Origin: Rhyacophila brunnea
Lineage: Eukaryota > Arthropoda > Insecta > Trichoptera > Rhyacophilidae
Assembly: GCA_022495005.1 (NCBI GenBank)
Contig: JAGYXB010000020.1
Span: forward strand, 2,108,001-2,172,000
DNA length: 64,000 bases
Direction: 5' to 3'
In this document: positions 1 to 10,902 of the stretch, in pieces
How positions within the stretch are numbered: the stretch's first letter is position 1
How the letters are laid out: every line of letters begins with the position of its first letter
Notes under the pieces: model-generated
The model's database searches: none
What the model saw: only the letters and a program-made list of their open reading frames with translations
What the model was told of the DNA's origin: nothing
Position numbers and translations under genes: made by a program

Positions 1-310
1 ATCATCGTAATTTGGTTCCTTGGTTATTAATTTTAATCTGAGATGCGGTTCCACGCCCAAAAGGCTGTTCCTTTGTTTTGACTTAATGTCTAAAAATGCT
101 GAAAAAACAACAACACATAAATATGAAGTTGTAAAAGGCAAGATGTATTTCAGGAGTTTTTTTGTTAAAACTGGATACATAATATGTTGCATTTGCAGCC
201 TGAATGATGTTAAAGTACACTCCTTATATTTATTTTGCAAGAATTCGTCTGAAGATAATTCCAACAAATGCTCTTCTTCCGCATGCGATAAACCTTTTAG
301 CATGGGGCTA
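1..310. other. Unassigned non-coding DNA
   Basis: AT-rich sequence before the first inverted-repeat element. An open frame of about 110 codons crosses it, but it runs on into the GC-rich repeat and has no recognisable motif. I see no gene here. Confidence 0.5.
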
Positions 311-1242
311 GGACAATTTGGCACCGCAAACTGGCCTCCGGCGATTGGCCTCCGGTAATTGGCCGCTGGTACAATCGAACGCCGGCCCAATCGGACGCCG
401 ACACAATTCGACGCCGACCCAATTGGCCGCCGGGAGGATTAGATTGAGAATTATTATGCCTTACGATGTTTATTAAAATAAAGAAAGTTTTTAGTCGTTA
501 GGTAGGCATAATTAAATATATTTTACAAATCAATCAATATTTGAGTGATTTTATATTGAATTTACATCAATTATTTGATTCTATATATTATAAAAATTGG
601 GTAGGTAGGTACCTGTCAGGTAAGTACCTAAGTAGTTTATCAATTAAACTACTGAAACATTTATACTTAGCAGATAACTTACTTAATATTTTGTTTGTAA
701 TTTCATACTATCTTAAAATACGCATTTATGCATAATAATATACATGTTTAAGCTTTATTATAATATTAAGTCGATAAAACGCTGAAATATAATGCTATTT
801 TAATTCTAACATCTAACATTATTTTTAATATTTGTTGTAAATATAAATAAGTACCTACCCATGTATACACAATAAATTAATTGATTATGCACATCTTTAA
901 GTTTTAACGAGGGAAGAATTATTTTCTTTTAATAAACATCATAAGGCATAATAATTATTCTCAATCCATATTTAAAATGTGTCAAGCGCAAAATGTATAA
1001 GGTACAACTACTGAGAAGATAGAAGCATATTAAACTGACTTACTTATTTACTCCAACAAATCGTAACGTACGTCTATTCCTTTGCGCATTTAATTCAACT
1101 GTGCGGCGTCCAATCCTCCCGAAGGCCAATTGGGTCGGCGTCGAATTGGGTCGGCGTCCAATTGGGCCGGCGTCCGATTGTACCGGCGGCCAATTACTGG
1201 AGGCCAATCGCCGGAGGCCAGTTCGCGGTGCCAAATCATCCC
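311..1242. mobile_element. Inverted-repeat element with GC-rich tandem-repeat ends
   Basis: The left end (about 311-440) and right end (about 1097-1242) are inverted copies. Each holds several ~16-17-bp GC-rich units built on CAATTGGACGCCGACC-like sequence, which stand out sharply from the AT-rich surroundings. The inversion continues inward: the stretch near 437-478 matches the reverse complement of 920-966 (TTATGCCTTACGATG-type core). The AT-rich middle has no coding potential. A short relic of the same end lies near 31085-31130. No clean target duplication could be read, so the superfamily is open. Open frames across the repeats are by-products of the repeat units. Confidence 0.7.
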
Positions 1243-1693
1243 ATTCCCTCTAGCATGGATATTGTATTAATGCATGGTGCACCAGGCGCAACCATAGCCC
1301 AGTGCAGCGCGTACCCCCCCCCAAATCTTCCCGTACCCCAGGGGGTACGCGTACCACACTTTGGGAAACATTGCTATAGATCAAGCGGGTAGCACAGCCG
1401 ATATTATTTGAGTAATGTTTTAGAATACTAGGTGAACATGTCCAGCATGGTCGCTGTTAGTCACTTTCAATCCACCAGTCGCTGATGACACGCTCAATGG
1501 TCACCACCACTATGCCTCCAATTTAATAAAAACTAGGAGAAACTGTACAAATATATCGCCGTGTATTGTGAAAATATGTAAAAATAATTATATGAAGAAG
1601 AAAAAGAGCCTATGGGACTAATTTACATTCCCCCCAATATTAAATCCTGGGTGCGCGACTGAGTAGAACCATTGTATCTAAGGTACGGTTTTA
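1243..1693. other. Unassigned non-coding DNA
   Basis: No gene or repeat recognised. It contains a C-run near 1313-1322 and a G/C-rich patch around 1330-1350. Confidence 0.45.
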
Positions 1694-1701
1694 TGGCGCT
1701 G

Positions 1702-1925
1702 CAGGGCTAGAAATGGACCAGAACGCACCGGAGCGCCGTTCCGGTTCATAAAATCGCACCGTCTCGTGAAAATATTAATTTGACCATCTTAACTAGATAT
1801 GCCATACAATAAAAAATTTAACACACTTATTTTTATAAAATACAAATACAATTAGACAACTATGTTAATGTTTTCGTAAAATTATCGTGCGCTCCGGTTC
1901 GTAAAATATTCCATTTCAAGCGCTG
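1702..1925 (+). mobile_element. hAT-type MITE, family 1, copy 1
   Basis: The terminal inverted repeats are CAGGGCTAGAAATGGA at the left and TCCATTTCAAGCGCTG at the right. The element is flanked by a perfect 8-bp direct repeat TGGCGCTG (1694-1701 and 1926-1933). An 8-bp duplication with CAG...CTG ends is the hAT signature. At 224 bp without a coding frame it must be non-autonomous. Related copies are at 7895, 39839 and 42211. Confidence 0.92.
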
Positions 1926-1933
1926 TGGCGCTG

Positions 1934-2620
1934 TATGCAGTTGTCAAGACAATAACAGAGGTTGGGGCCGTAAAAGTCTACTTAAAAGTGCGGGGGGAAA
2001 CGTAGTTCCGTAGTTTGCCACTAACATGTCCGTAGCCATGATATGGTGGTGAGGTTATCACAGTACATATTAATAAATATAAATGTAAAATCCATCGCCA
2101 TGAACCAAAGTTCTGAAGCAGGGTAGTTTATGGCATGTCCGCCATTAAATCCAACTAAAAAAAAAACCGCGTCCACTGTTCCAAAGATTGAAAGCACGTT
2201 ACATTAACGTGACAAACTAAAATGCATATTGTTATTAACTATTAAAAATAACATATTCTTTAACACGTGTTTCCTGTATTTTTCCACACTCGAAATATTT
2301 ATCCTGTTATACCACACCCAGCCGGGTAAGCCAGTCCCCATTAATTTTTTGTTCCCTGGGCCACAGTTATAAACACCTGGCCTGCAGGTATAACTAAGGG
2401 TGTTTACCTACGTGTTATTGCAAACTGTCGCATCCATAAGTGGTGGGATCGTCTGTGTCCATTTGTACTTTACGCGCTTTCTTGTCGTAGATATGTCGCA
2501 TCGGAACCTTGGAACCATACATAAAGAACTAAGGTTGTTGTATTGAGATGAGGTGCTAATAATTCTACGGACGTCAAAGAAGCGGACAATATTATCAACG
2601 TTTCTTCTAGAAGAATAATA
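1934..2620. other. Unassigned non-coding DNA
   Basis: No gene, RNA or recognised repeat was found between the two hAT MITEs. Confidence 0.45.
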
Positions 2621-2628
2621 CAAGTGAA

Positions 2629-3200
2629 CAGTGACGTCCCGTGGGGGTAGGCAAATTGAGCGTCGCTTGGGGGCGGCAGTTACCCGAAGGGCGGCAAATC
2701 GAGGAGAATCATTAGGTATACTTAAACAGAAATATCTTTCCATTAAAAATATCTGCTCACTGGTTGGAACCAAAATGTATTTACTACTATAAAAGGTTTA
2801 ACAGGACTGTATTTTTTTGTCGAGTTCACGATGTCTAGTTTACTTCCATTGTCTTTTGTGATCAGCAATGACATGTGGAGGTTTGCGAATTACAATTATT
2901 AGGTACATACTTAATTTAAAATTTATCAAAATATTTTTAAGTCACTCGCAAGTTTTGGATGTTGTCAGGTGTATTTTTAAATATGTCTGAAACCGTGGAC
3001 TCGCAATATTGCCTATTGAAGCAGAGATTGCATTTAAATTAGATTAAGTGGTAGGTAAATATCTCTTTTCGTAATGTATCCATATAACACATTTATTAGA
3101 TATTGGTGTCATGAAAGGATGATAAAAAATATGGTATAAAAAAAATGGGGCGACATTTTGGCGCTGCCTAGGGGCGGCATTTTGTCTTGGGACGTCACTG
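2629..3200 (+). mobile_element. hAT-type MITE, family 2, copy 1
   Basis: The ends are CAGTGACGTCCC and GGGACGTCACTG, flanked by a perfect 8-bp duplication CAAGTGAA (2621-2628 and 3201-3208). Sub-terminal sequences are G-rich (GGGGGCGGCAG at the left, GGGGCGGCATTTTG at the right). At 572 bp it has no coding frame; the open frame on the minus strand simply runs across the MITE. A 394-bp relative with its own perfect duplication is at 40279-40672, and partial copies are at 39283, 51708 and 55595. Confidence 0.92.
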
Positions 3201-3472
3201 CAAGTGAAAGACTGTATCTCTTAAATATGTCTTCCGAGAGCTCTGCAGTTATTATTCACATAGCCATGGATTGAATGGCCTCGTTGTTAGTTCAAACATC
3301 AAGAGTCAACGCCTAAGAATAAGGTCACCAAGACAATGGTTCAACCAATCGAAAGACGCTACGGACAGTGACGTCTCAAGGTAGAGTACCACATTCATAC
3401 AGAATGACAATTCCGCCCCCCAACTTCCAATTACAAAAAAATGCTAGCCATCCTATCTATATTCCTATCTAT

Positions 3473-3742
3473 CAGTGGTGAAGGGTCATGTGGTCAAGGG
3501 TCAAAACTATGTCAGTCATATTTATTTGTTTTTATTGAGCCAAGACTCCAATTTACAGGTGGTGTTAGTTAGTTTTTATATATTACAGATAGTTGGGTAA
3601 CATTTTTTTAGATAAGATAGACGAATATTTTTTGACTATTTTCTATTATGGCTTGGTTTCGCAGGGATTTTGTTGGATTTTAAAAACGGATCGTCGGACG
3701 AAATGTCGGATCTTAACAGCCTACCTCCACCCTTCGCCACTG
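3473..3742. mobile_element. hAT-like MITE, family 3, short copy
   Basis: The ends CAGTGGTGAAGGGT and ACCCTTCGCCACTG (near 3729-3742) are inverted repeats. The flanks CTATCTAT and CTATATAA match at 6 of 8 positions. The interior shares the phrase TTGTTTTTATTGA...ACAGGTGGTGTTAGTTAG with the longer copy at 10246-10743. Confidence 0.75.
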
Positions 3743-5050
3743 CTATATAATTATATATATAGATATGATTCATTTCGTTGAAATGATTATATGCCATATT
3801 ATTTTATTATTCTGTCATTTAGTTAGCTAAAAAATATGCCGTCATTATTGATTTATTTCTAAAGACCGTATGCAGGGAACTCAGAAATAATGGGAACTAA
3901 AATGCCTAACGGGTAATGAGTAGCAGGTAACCGATCTCGAGTAAGGAAGAACCGGGATAAACTTAAACACGTCGTGTCAATAATACGTTATACGTCGAAT
4001 ACTGACAAATGCTCTCGGTTTATGTATTAACGCTCATTTAATATTGGTATATTACACACACTATTGCACGTGCATAATGCATGTTTCATTTTCGTAGGTC
4101 ACTCACACATTCAAAACCCTGCATCAAAATGTAGCGTATTGAATATAGCCTATCGGAATTAAATTTTTTTTTTCTATTCTGTGACCGTTTGCGTTATCTA
4201 AGAATATCTTGAAAAGATGAATTTATTAATCGAAAAAATATTTATGATATAATTCCTGTACTTAGATAATATTAGGAAATACATTCAATTTATATTACAT
4301 ATTATTATAACTGAATTTATTGTATTAAGCCTTTATATTATTATACTTATTTCAATAGTTTAATAATGAATTAATAAAAATCGGTTCGACTTTCAAATAA
4401 CAAAAAGAAATCACGTTTCCGGTCCAAGATCTTCTGACGAGAGCCGCAGGCATGCATTCTCAATAAATGCTTTCTTTGCGATGCAAAAAATGATTGTTGT
4501 TAACAAGCTGCATGGAATTATTATAAAGAGTCACCTCTGTATGACGTCCAATAATAAAATTGGAGTCAGTAGGATAACTGATTATGGAAGACACGTCTTT
4601 CATTGTCATTCGTTTCACGGACTTGTCTATTGTAAGAGAAATGAGTTATCGACTAATCTTTCATTAACAATATAAGTGGTACGGATCTCTCTAATACAAA
4701 GAGGTTGAAGTGTTTTTTCTTCTTCATAAAAGGTATTTAATAATAATACAGAAATAATCATTTAATAGCTCTCGTGAACATGATTTCAGCGCTATGATAA
4801 TTTGATACGCGAATTTTATCTCGTTTTTTTATTATTCTATAGAAGTGGTTTTGATTAAATTGTTAAAACTCTAATATATCAATATGTAAGTCACATCTAG
4901 TGTGTAGGTGGGCTGGTCAGTGGCCATGCTCTGCTTAGGGACGGTCAGAAAACACAAAAATAATGGAAAGTATGTCGCCTTCTTTTGGTGCTGAAACAAC
5001 GTTTAAATCTCAAGTAGTGTGGTTAAATATAGGATAAACTTAAACACGTG
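3743..5050. other. Unassigned AT-rich DNA
   Basis: About 1.3 kb of low-complexity AT-rich sequence. No open frame with recognisable content, no tRNA-like element and no inverted repeat was seen. Confidence 0.45.
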
Positions 5051-6500
5051 TTATTAAAACATTTTTATTATGTCGTATTCTTATTTGTCCGGTGGTTGTT
5101 TATCCGGTACAAATCTTGCAATCGATTTTTAACTAACTTCTCGAATAGCTAGACATTTGAAACTTTTAGAATATATCAGAACACGATGCCAATGCATTTT
5201 TTTAATACTTTTAGCCATCTTTAAGAAGACTTGAATTCATTTTCAGTTAATTCTGTTTTGTATGAAAAGTTATTTCGACACCATTATTGATTACTAGAGG
5301 GGTCTGGGGTCCTAGCAACTAAATTATTAATATATACGTGCGTTACTATGGAAATCAATATTAATGTCAAAATGACATTTCAGTAATATTTCTATCAAGA
5401 ACTAATTTTTTTGATCGTTTAAGCTAGTCAAGTCAAGTTTATATGATTCACAGAAAATTTAAAAACGTTTTATATAAAAAGTTATTTTTTATATAAAACG
5501 TTAGTTTTATATAAAATATTTATCATGAAAACTATTGTATTTTAAGTATAAATATATTTTTCTTAAATAAATATGAAAACTAAGGCAAACCATGAAAAAC
5601 TGTAGGTATACCAAATGAAACAAATCTGCCTGCAGGTCATAATCAAGTTTTTACAATTATTATTAATATTATCTTGTCTCCACTCGTATTTCGCGGAAGA
5701 ACTACGCAAAATAGTGATGTAGACAATTATCTCGCGACCATGATAGTGAAAGTGGTCAGACTGCATCAGTTTACCTACTCGCTCCTAAATTCAGACGTAT
5801 TAAATGAGATAAAGTGTCACAGTTGTAAGGAAATTGTCATGGACGTATATAATAAATTCATTCAAGTACAAGTACAAATCATATGTAGGGAAATACAGAA
5901 GTGGATTTAATCAGTTAATTAAAGGTTCTACTCTCAGCACCGATTTGAACCTTTTGTAGTACTTATATATAATTTTACATTTTTTCAAATAATTAAGACT
6001 AAAATTCGATTGAGCTTTTTGCAAAGTTCCGATTGAAAAACAACATTATTTTGAATTCACTGACAAATAGACAAAACAACTGAAGCATGAAAAATAATTA
6101 GAACGTTTTTCAATTTTCTGTTGAACTATATAAACTTGACTTGACTAGCGTAAACGATCAAAAAAATTTGTACTTGACATGTCATATTGATTTCCATAGT
6201 AACGCACGTATATATTAATAATTTATTTGCTAGGACCCCAGACCCCCTAGCAATCAATAATGGTGTCGAAATAATTTTTCATACAAAACAGAATTAACTA
6301 AAAATGAATTCAATTCTACTTAAAGATAGCTAAAAGTATTTAAAAAAAAAATGCATTGGCATCGTGTTCTGATATATTCTAAAAGTTTCAAATGTCTAGC
6401 TAGTCGGGAAGTTAGTTAAAAATTGATTGCAAGATTTGTACCGGACAAACAACCACCGGACAAATAAGAACACGAGCTAAGAAAAACGTTGTAAAAAATA
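5051..6500. mobile_element. Foldback element F, full two-armed copy
   Basis: Two arms of about 400 bp are inverted copies of each other: left about 5051-5474, right about 6101-6500. Shared landmarks are TTATTTGTCCGGTGGTTGTT at the outer end, GATATATTCTAAAAG-type sequence in the middle and TCAAGTCAAGTTTATAT at the inner end. The ~620-bp spacer (5475-6100) is AT-rich and holds a short palindrome of TTATATAAAA units near 5468-5520. It contains frames of 67 and 78 codons without motifs, and I see no transposase. One-armed relatives sit at 52571-53012 and 56597-57008. Confidence 0.8.
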
Positions 6501-6768
6501 GGGAGGTTTTAGAAAACATTGGACGACTTCATTAACAATTATTAATTAACTGTGGAAATAAAACTTTTAGATCCGCACGACATTTTCCTTGTTCGTGATA
6601 AAAAAAAATGATAGGATTATAATACCTATATAAACTTTATAGGGCGACTTTAAAAGTAACCTTCTTCTATTTTATTTAAGATATTTTAATGAATATTATT
6701 ATAGATAATGATATTAACGAAAATTTACTTTAGAATATTTAGTTTTCCACTTATTTTTCTTTTCTTTT

Positions 6769-6982
6769 GACCATGTCCGATCCTTATAAGATCATATGGG
6801 CCTCCACAGAGTGGAGTTTTGTAATAACAGATTTATTGTTTTTACGAGGAATGGATGTTAGCCACTTGCTCAACCTGTTAGGTCCATTGAAAACCAATGT
6901 GTGTATTTGCCAGGCATAGGATTCGAACCTGGGACATACGGCATTATAGGCCGACGCTGAAGTCGCTCGGCCCTTGTCGCCG
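6769..6982 (-). mobile_element. tRNA-derived SINE, family 1
   Basis: Read on the minus strand, a degenerate tRNA-like head carries a B box (GGTTCGAATCC). A body follows that contains TAGGTTGAGCAAGTGGCTAA-type sequence, and the 3' end matches GGATCGGACATGGTC. Sister copies are at 14599, 23010, 38731 and 61641, and a fragment lies at 54014. A/B-box heads of this kind are transcribed by RNA polymerase III and mobilised by a LINE partner (family knowledge). Confidence 0.85.
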
Positions 6983-7232
6983 ATTTTCCATTTATTGTGA
7001 GATAAATAAACCTACCTGAATAAAATGAACAAATGACACAACATAATTGCATTTTATAATTATCAATATTGATTTCCCTTGCAGGAATACGCCAGAATCG
7101 ACTTTAGGTGATCTTATAACTGAGAGTTATCTTGAAATTTATGGAAATCTTCTCTTCTTGGTGGTTTCCTCATGACTGAGGATCAAATAATCACCTTGAA
7201 ATTCCGTCATTTTCTGAGTGACCAAGATTTTC

Positions 7233-7643
7233 CCGTGTCCGGAAATTAGTACGTATGCTATTCGCCGTATCACACTTTACCGTGAAATGTTGTATCGGTA
7301 ATATATGGTAGTATGTTAAAGACCGTCCAACCTCTTTGGGTCGTATCGTATAGTAAAATATAATTCATGTCTAAATAAAAGACAGTTCTTGTCGGTTTCC
7401 AGGAAGCCAGCGGCAAACAAATTTTGAAAATAGCCGATATACTGGATTATTTGTTAGGTTAGGTTAAGTTAGGTTAGGTTTTCATTCTTGAATTCATGAA
7501 TTTTGCCAAAATCGAGTATGAAAATTGAATTAATATTCATATTGAATCTAATAAAATTGGAGGCCTTATACTAAACGATCATCTCTTTCCGATATAAATC
7601 TCACGGCGAACTGTAATACAGTGAAATGTTTTTACATGTAACC
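7233..7643. repeat. Interspersed repeat G, copy 1, with TTAGG-like core
   Basis: Matches 15661-16062 over about 400 bp: it starts CGTGTCCGGAAA and ends near ACATGTAACC. Both ends contain a TTCGCCGTA/TTCGCCGTG motif in opposite orientations, so it is probably a worn inverted-repeat transposon. The centre holds TTAGG units (7453-7480) and about 135 bp that match, in inverted orientation, the small MITE at 22131-22322. Confidence 0.7.
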
Positions 7644-7659
7644 AGATTTTCCACCCCCC

Positions 7660-7880
7660 AGGGTCTTCTGCTTCTCTTAGGGCAGCGTGAAGGCTGTCCC
7701 CAGTATGGTCATTCACTCGGTCGCTTCAGCGCGGGCACTTCCTCTGTTTTGCGCGCACTTTCTCTGGAGCCTACCTAAAACTAATAGTCTCTCCAGGTTA
7801 TCCAGTTCGCATCCGAATTGTTTACCAAAAATAACCTCAGCGATCCGAGTGATGCGGGGACTTTTATAGGGTGGTCCAAG
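7660..7880. other. GC-richer segment of unknown origin
   Basis: Distinctly less AT-rich than its surroundings and open on the plus strand for 60 codons (7687-7869). The minus strand also reads open for a similar length. It could be a fragment of an element's coding region, but I cannot match it to a family. Confidence 0.3.
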
Positions 7881-7894
7881 TTTTTATTTCGAAT

Positions 7895-8114
7895 CAGGGC
7901 TCGAAATGGACTGGAGCGCCGTTCCGGTTCGTGAAATCTGTAAAATAATCACTCCGTCTCGTGGAAAAAATAATTTGGCCGTGTGAGCTAGATAGGTCAT
8001 ATAACAAAAAATCTAACAAACTTATTTTTATAAAATACACATAAAATTTGATAACTATTTTTACAGAAAGTTATCGAGCGCTCTGGTTCGTAAATTTTTC
8101 CATTTCGAGCGCTG
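7895..8114 (+). mobile_element. hAT-type MITE, family 1, copy 2
   Basis: Ends CAGGGCTCGAAATGGA and TCCATTTCGAGCGCTG, flanked by the perfect 8-bp repeat TTTCGAAT (7887-7894 and 8115-8122). 220 bp, no coding frame. Confidence 0.93.
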
Positions 8115-8122
8115 TTTCGAAT

Positions 8123-8697
8123 ATGTATTCGCCATTCATTGAGTGTCCAAACTTATGTCTCGATTGTTAAAGAGATGTTCCATTTTTTTAAAAAGTGCTT
8201 CTTGTCATCTCAATTATGATCTTGTGTAATCGAAAATGCAGTTTCTTCTTCTACACGAATTTATTCGCTGTGTGCGTGAAATGAGGAAATATATCTCACG
8301 AGGAAATAAAGTTACATCAATGATAATTTACCTACCTATACATAGTCATATATAGTTAGGGAAAATGTGGGCCTATGTTAGGGCCTACCAGCTAGTGGAA
8401 AAATACGAAACTTGCAATTTGATTCAATGTATTGATAAATTGCCACAAATTAATTTTTCCAATGTGATAAACCGCCAGTGCGTTTTAAAAATATTAGTTT
8501 AATAGGTATAATTATAGTTTTTGTTACTTTGATACAGATTGTAAAAATTCGAGTATTATAAACATTTTAGTTTTTTTTGATAAAGGAACGCATCAACTGT
8601 TTCATTGAAAACCTTAACTACTTGATGCCTAAATACATATACATTTTATGTTATAATATGCCGCGATGTTCGACGGGTATTTTTGAGAAAATCACTC
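8123..8697. other. Unassigned non-coding DNA
   Basis: AT-rich, no gene or element recognised. Confidence 0.4.
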
Positions 8698-8700
8698 TTA

Positions 8701-9218
8701 AGTTGTGTTTATATTGAGATGCACGTAGCTTACTATCACGTGACGTCACGAAAAAGTGCGTAATGTCGTTTTTATTGGTGTTTACTAATGACTGATGCTC
8801 CCATCCCGTAGCACATTTTTGTCAGTTAGCAAAATCTGCCGAAAACACCAAAACAACAATGAGGCCGCCTCACGTGTACCGCACTACATTGACACCTGCA
8901 TGACTCAATGAACGTATTTTATCATTTTCTACATGCCTACATATTTTTAAATAATGTCAAAATCGCATGTTTTTTGTTTTTAGTGGTTGGCACTATGTAT
9001 TTTCTATAAGAATGTTGTCTATTATCTATGGTCTACAAGTTGGGTTCTGTTTAAAATATTATTGAATTTACAGAGACTCGTTACTAGTCTATTCCATCAT
9101 TGAATTTACAAAGATCGTATTCGTTCAAAATATTCTACAAAATGACGAAACCATAGACTAAATTTGTTGCCGTGACAGCGTGACAGTACGCGACATGCAT
9201 CTCAATATAATCACAACT
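8701..9218. mobile_element. Harbinger-like MITE with TTA target duplication
   Basis: The ends are AGTTGTGTTTATATTGAGAT and, at the right, the reverse complement of AGTTGTGATTATATTGAGAT. The inverted match runs about 25 bp. Both sides carry TTA (8698-8700 and 9219-9221). A 3-bp TTA/TAA duplication is typical of PIF/Harbinger elements. 518 bp with no transposase frame, so a non-autonomous derivative. The superfamily call rests on the duplication alone. Confidence 0.7.
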
Positions 9219-9221
9219 TTA

Positions 9222-9585
9222 CAGTCATGGTTTGAGTATAATGCGTGAACATACCGTCACCCTTTTTATATACCAATGCCTATTTACCGTGTCCTATATG
9301 CCAAAGTTCCTTGTATGTATGTATTATTTTATCTTGTCAACGATATTATAATACATGTGTCTACTTATATGAGGTAATAAGTCAGTTTGTTTGAAAGCAT
9401 TGTTTTGACGCGGAAATATAGTTCGTTATAATTAGGAAAAAAGAGATTTATTATGGCATGGAATACTGTTTCGTAATATCTGACCCCAACATCTGAAAAG
9501 TGTTGGAGCCACCACTGTTATAGTATAGCATATAGTATTATTGAATATTAGTTGAAAAAAAAAACATGTCACGAATTTAACTTAA
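9222..9585. other. Unassigned non-coding DNA
   Basis: No gene or repeat recognised. Confidence 0.4.
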
Positions 9586-9650
9586 TGCGGGGTTTGAACC
9601 CACGACCTATGGATCAACCCACAGCACGATGAGCACTGGATCGACCATAA
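9586..9650 (-). repeat. tRNA-like head of a SINE or tRNA pseudogene
   Basis: On the minus strand a B-box-like GGTTCAAACCC is preceded at roughly tRNA spacing by CCAGTGCTCATCGTG. The acceptor arm does not pair well, so this is unlikely to be a working tRNA gene. A weaker match of the same kind lies near 14997-15045. Confidence 0.45.
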
Positions 9651-9739
9651 TATGCATGAATATTCATTTCATTTGACCGCTATATAGGTATAGACTATAT
9701 GCATGTAGGTAGTTAGATTGTTTTAAAAAAATATAACTG

Positions 9740-9945
9740 TTAGTTAAGTTTTTTGTTTGTAATTATTAACAACCATGTCCTTGCTTTTTCGTACAAGGTG
9801 GTTGTTAGTAATTTTGAACAATCACAAAAACCCAGGCTTTGAAAAAATCACATAAATATATTGTGTCCTCACCAGGAATCGAACGCAGAGCTCTCGGATG
9901 GAAGGCTAGCGCCCTACGCACTACGCCACGAGTTCCACCTTATTA
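9740..9945 (-). mobile_element. tRNA-derived SINE, second type
   Basis: Minus-strand head near 9945-9865 with box A-like TGGCGTAGTGCG and B box GTTCGATTCC. A body of about 120 bp follows, down to about 9740. There is only one copy in the window, so the 3' limit is approximate. Confidence 0.6.
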
Positions 9946-10245
9946 GTGAAGTTAAACATTTAACACATAAGTAAGTATTGAATTGAATAAACATAATAAT
10001 TATCATAGTGTACCTAACAAGTGATGATATATTTTGAGCTTAATAAGCCCTACCTTAAGTATTTATTAAACAAATTCATCCTAATTGCACGTCACGCAAG
10101 TGAGATATACCGATATCGAAAACCATTAAATCGGACACAGCTACTACCCTCCAAAGTTGCATTACCAATGGTAGGATAATTCTGTACTTTGGAAGGAGAA
10201 CAAATGATCCTTTTAATGTTTGAGATACTTGTCACTAGAGAGACT

Positions 10246-10743
10246 CAATAGCGAAGAGTGGAGATAGGCTGTTGAGATCCGCCATAAATAGTGCACATTA
10301 AACTTTGTTAGTCATACGTATTTGTTTTTATTGAACTAAGACTACAATTTACAGATGGTGTTGGTTAGTTTTAAAAAATCAATTAAACCCTGCTTAAGAA
10401 TACATATTACACATATTGTTGGTTCATTTTTTTTAAATTCATTAATGCCTCCCTAAATCAAACTATAATAGTTAAAAATATTATTCTATCTATAAAATAT
10501 ACAAAATTATGTATGATTTTATGGCATAATTTTAGATAGACAAATATTTTTTGACTGTTATCTATTATGATCCAAGCCATCGCAGGGTTTAATTGAATTT
10601 AAAACTAACCAATACTATCTGTAAATTATAGTCTTATTTAAATTAAAGCAAATACGTCTTTTAGTTTAGTTTAAACTTAAAGTTTAGTGTGCACTATTTA
10701 TGACGGATCTTAACAGCCTGAACCCCCTCCCCCCTCGCCACAG
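10246..10743. mobile_element. hAT-like family 3, long palindromic copy
   Basis: An almost complete foldback: about 200 bp from the left edge is repeated inverted up to the right edge. Landmarks are GGCTGTTGAGATCCG at the left, CGGATCTTAACAGCC at the right, and ATAAATAGTGCACA near both ends. The outermost bases, CAATAGCGAAGAG and CTCGCCACAG, are worn versions of the CAGTGGCGAAGG end seen at 3473. No convincing 8-bp duplication survives. Confidence 0.7.
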
Positions 10744-10902
10744 AAAGAAACAAATCTGACAAATCAAACAAATGAATCAATGAGATGAACACTGGTTATA
10801 ATGGCAGATGTATTATTTTTAGCATGCAATAATCAAAAAAAAAATACGTAGACATATAAAGATTCATTATTCGGCTATATGTAGCCACACGGAGGTTTAT
10901 AC

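Noticed and set aside
2408..2773. 121-codon minus-strand frame
   Set aside because: It crosses the left boundary and target duplication of hAT MITE family 2, so it cannot be a conserved gene.
9864..9945. Minus-strand tRNA-like sequence with B box
   Set aside because: No convincing cloverleaf closure and a SINE-like body follows; treated as SINE, not as a functional tRNA.
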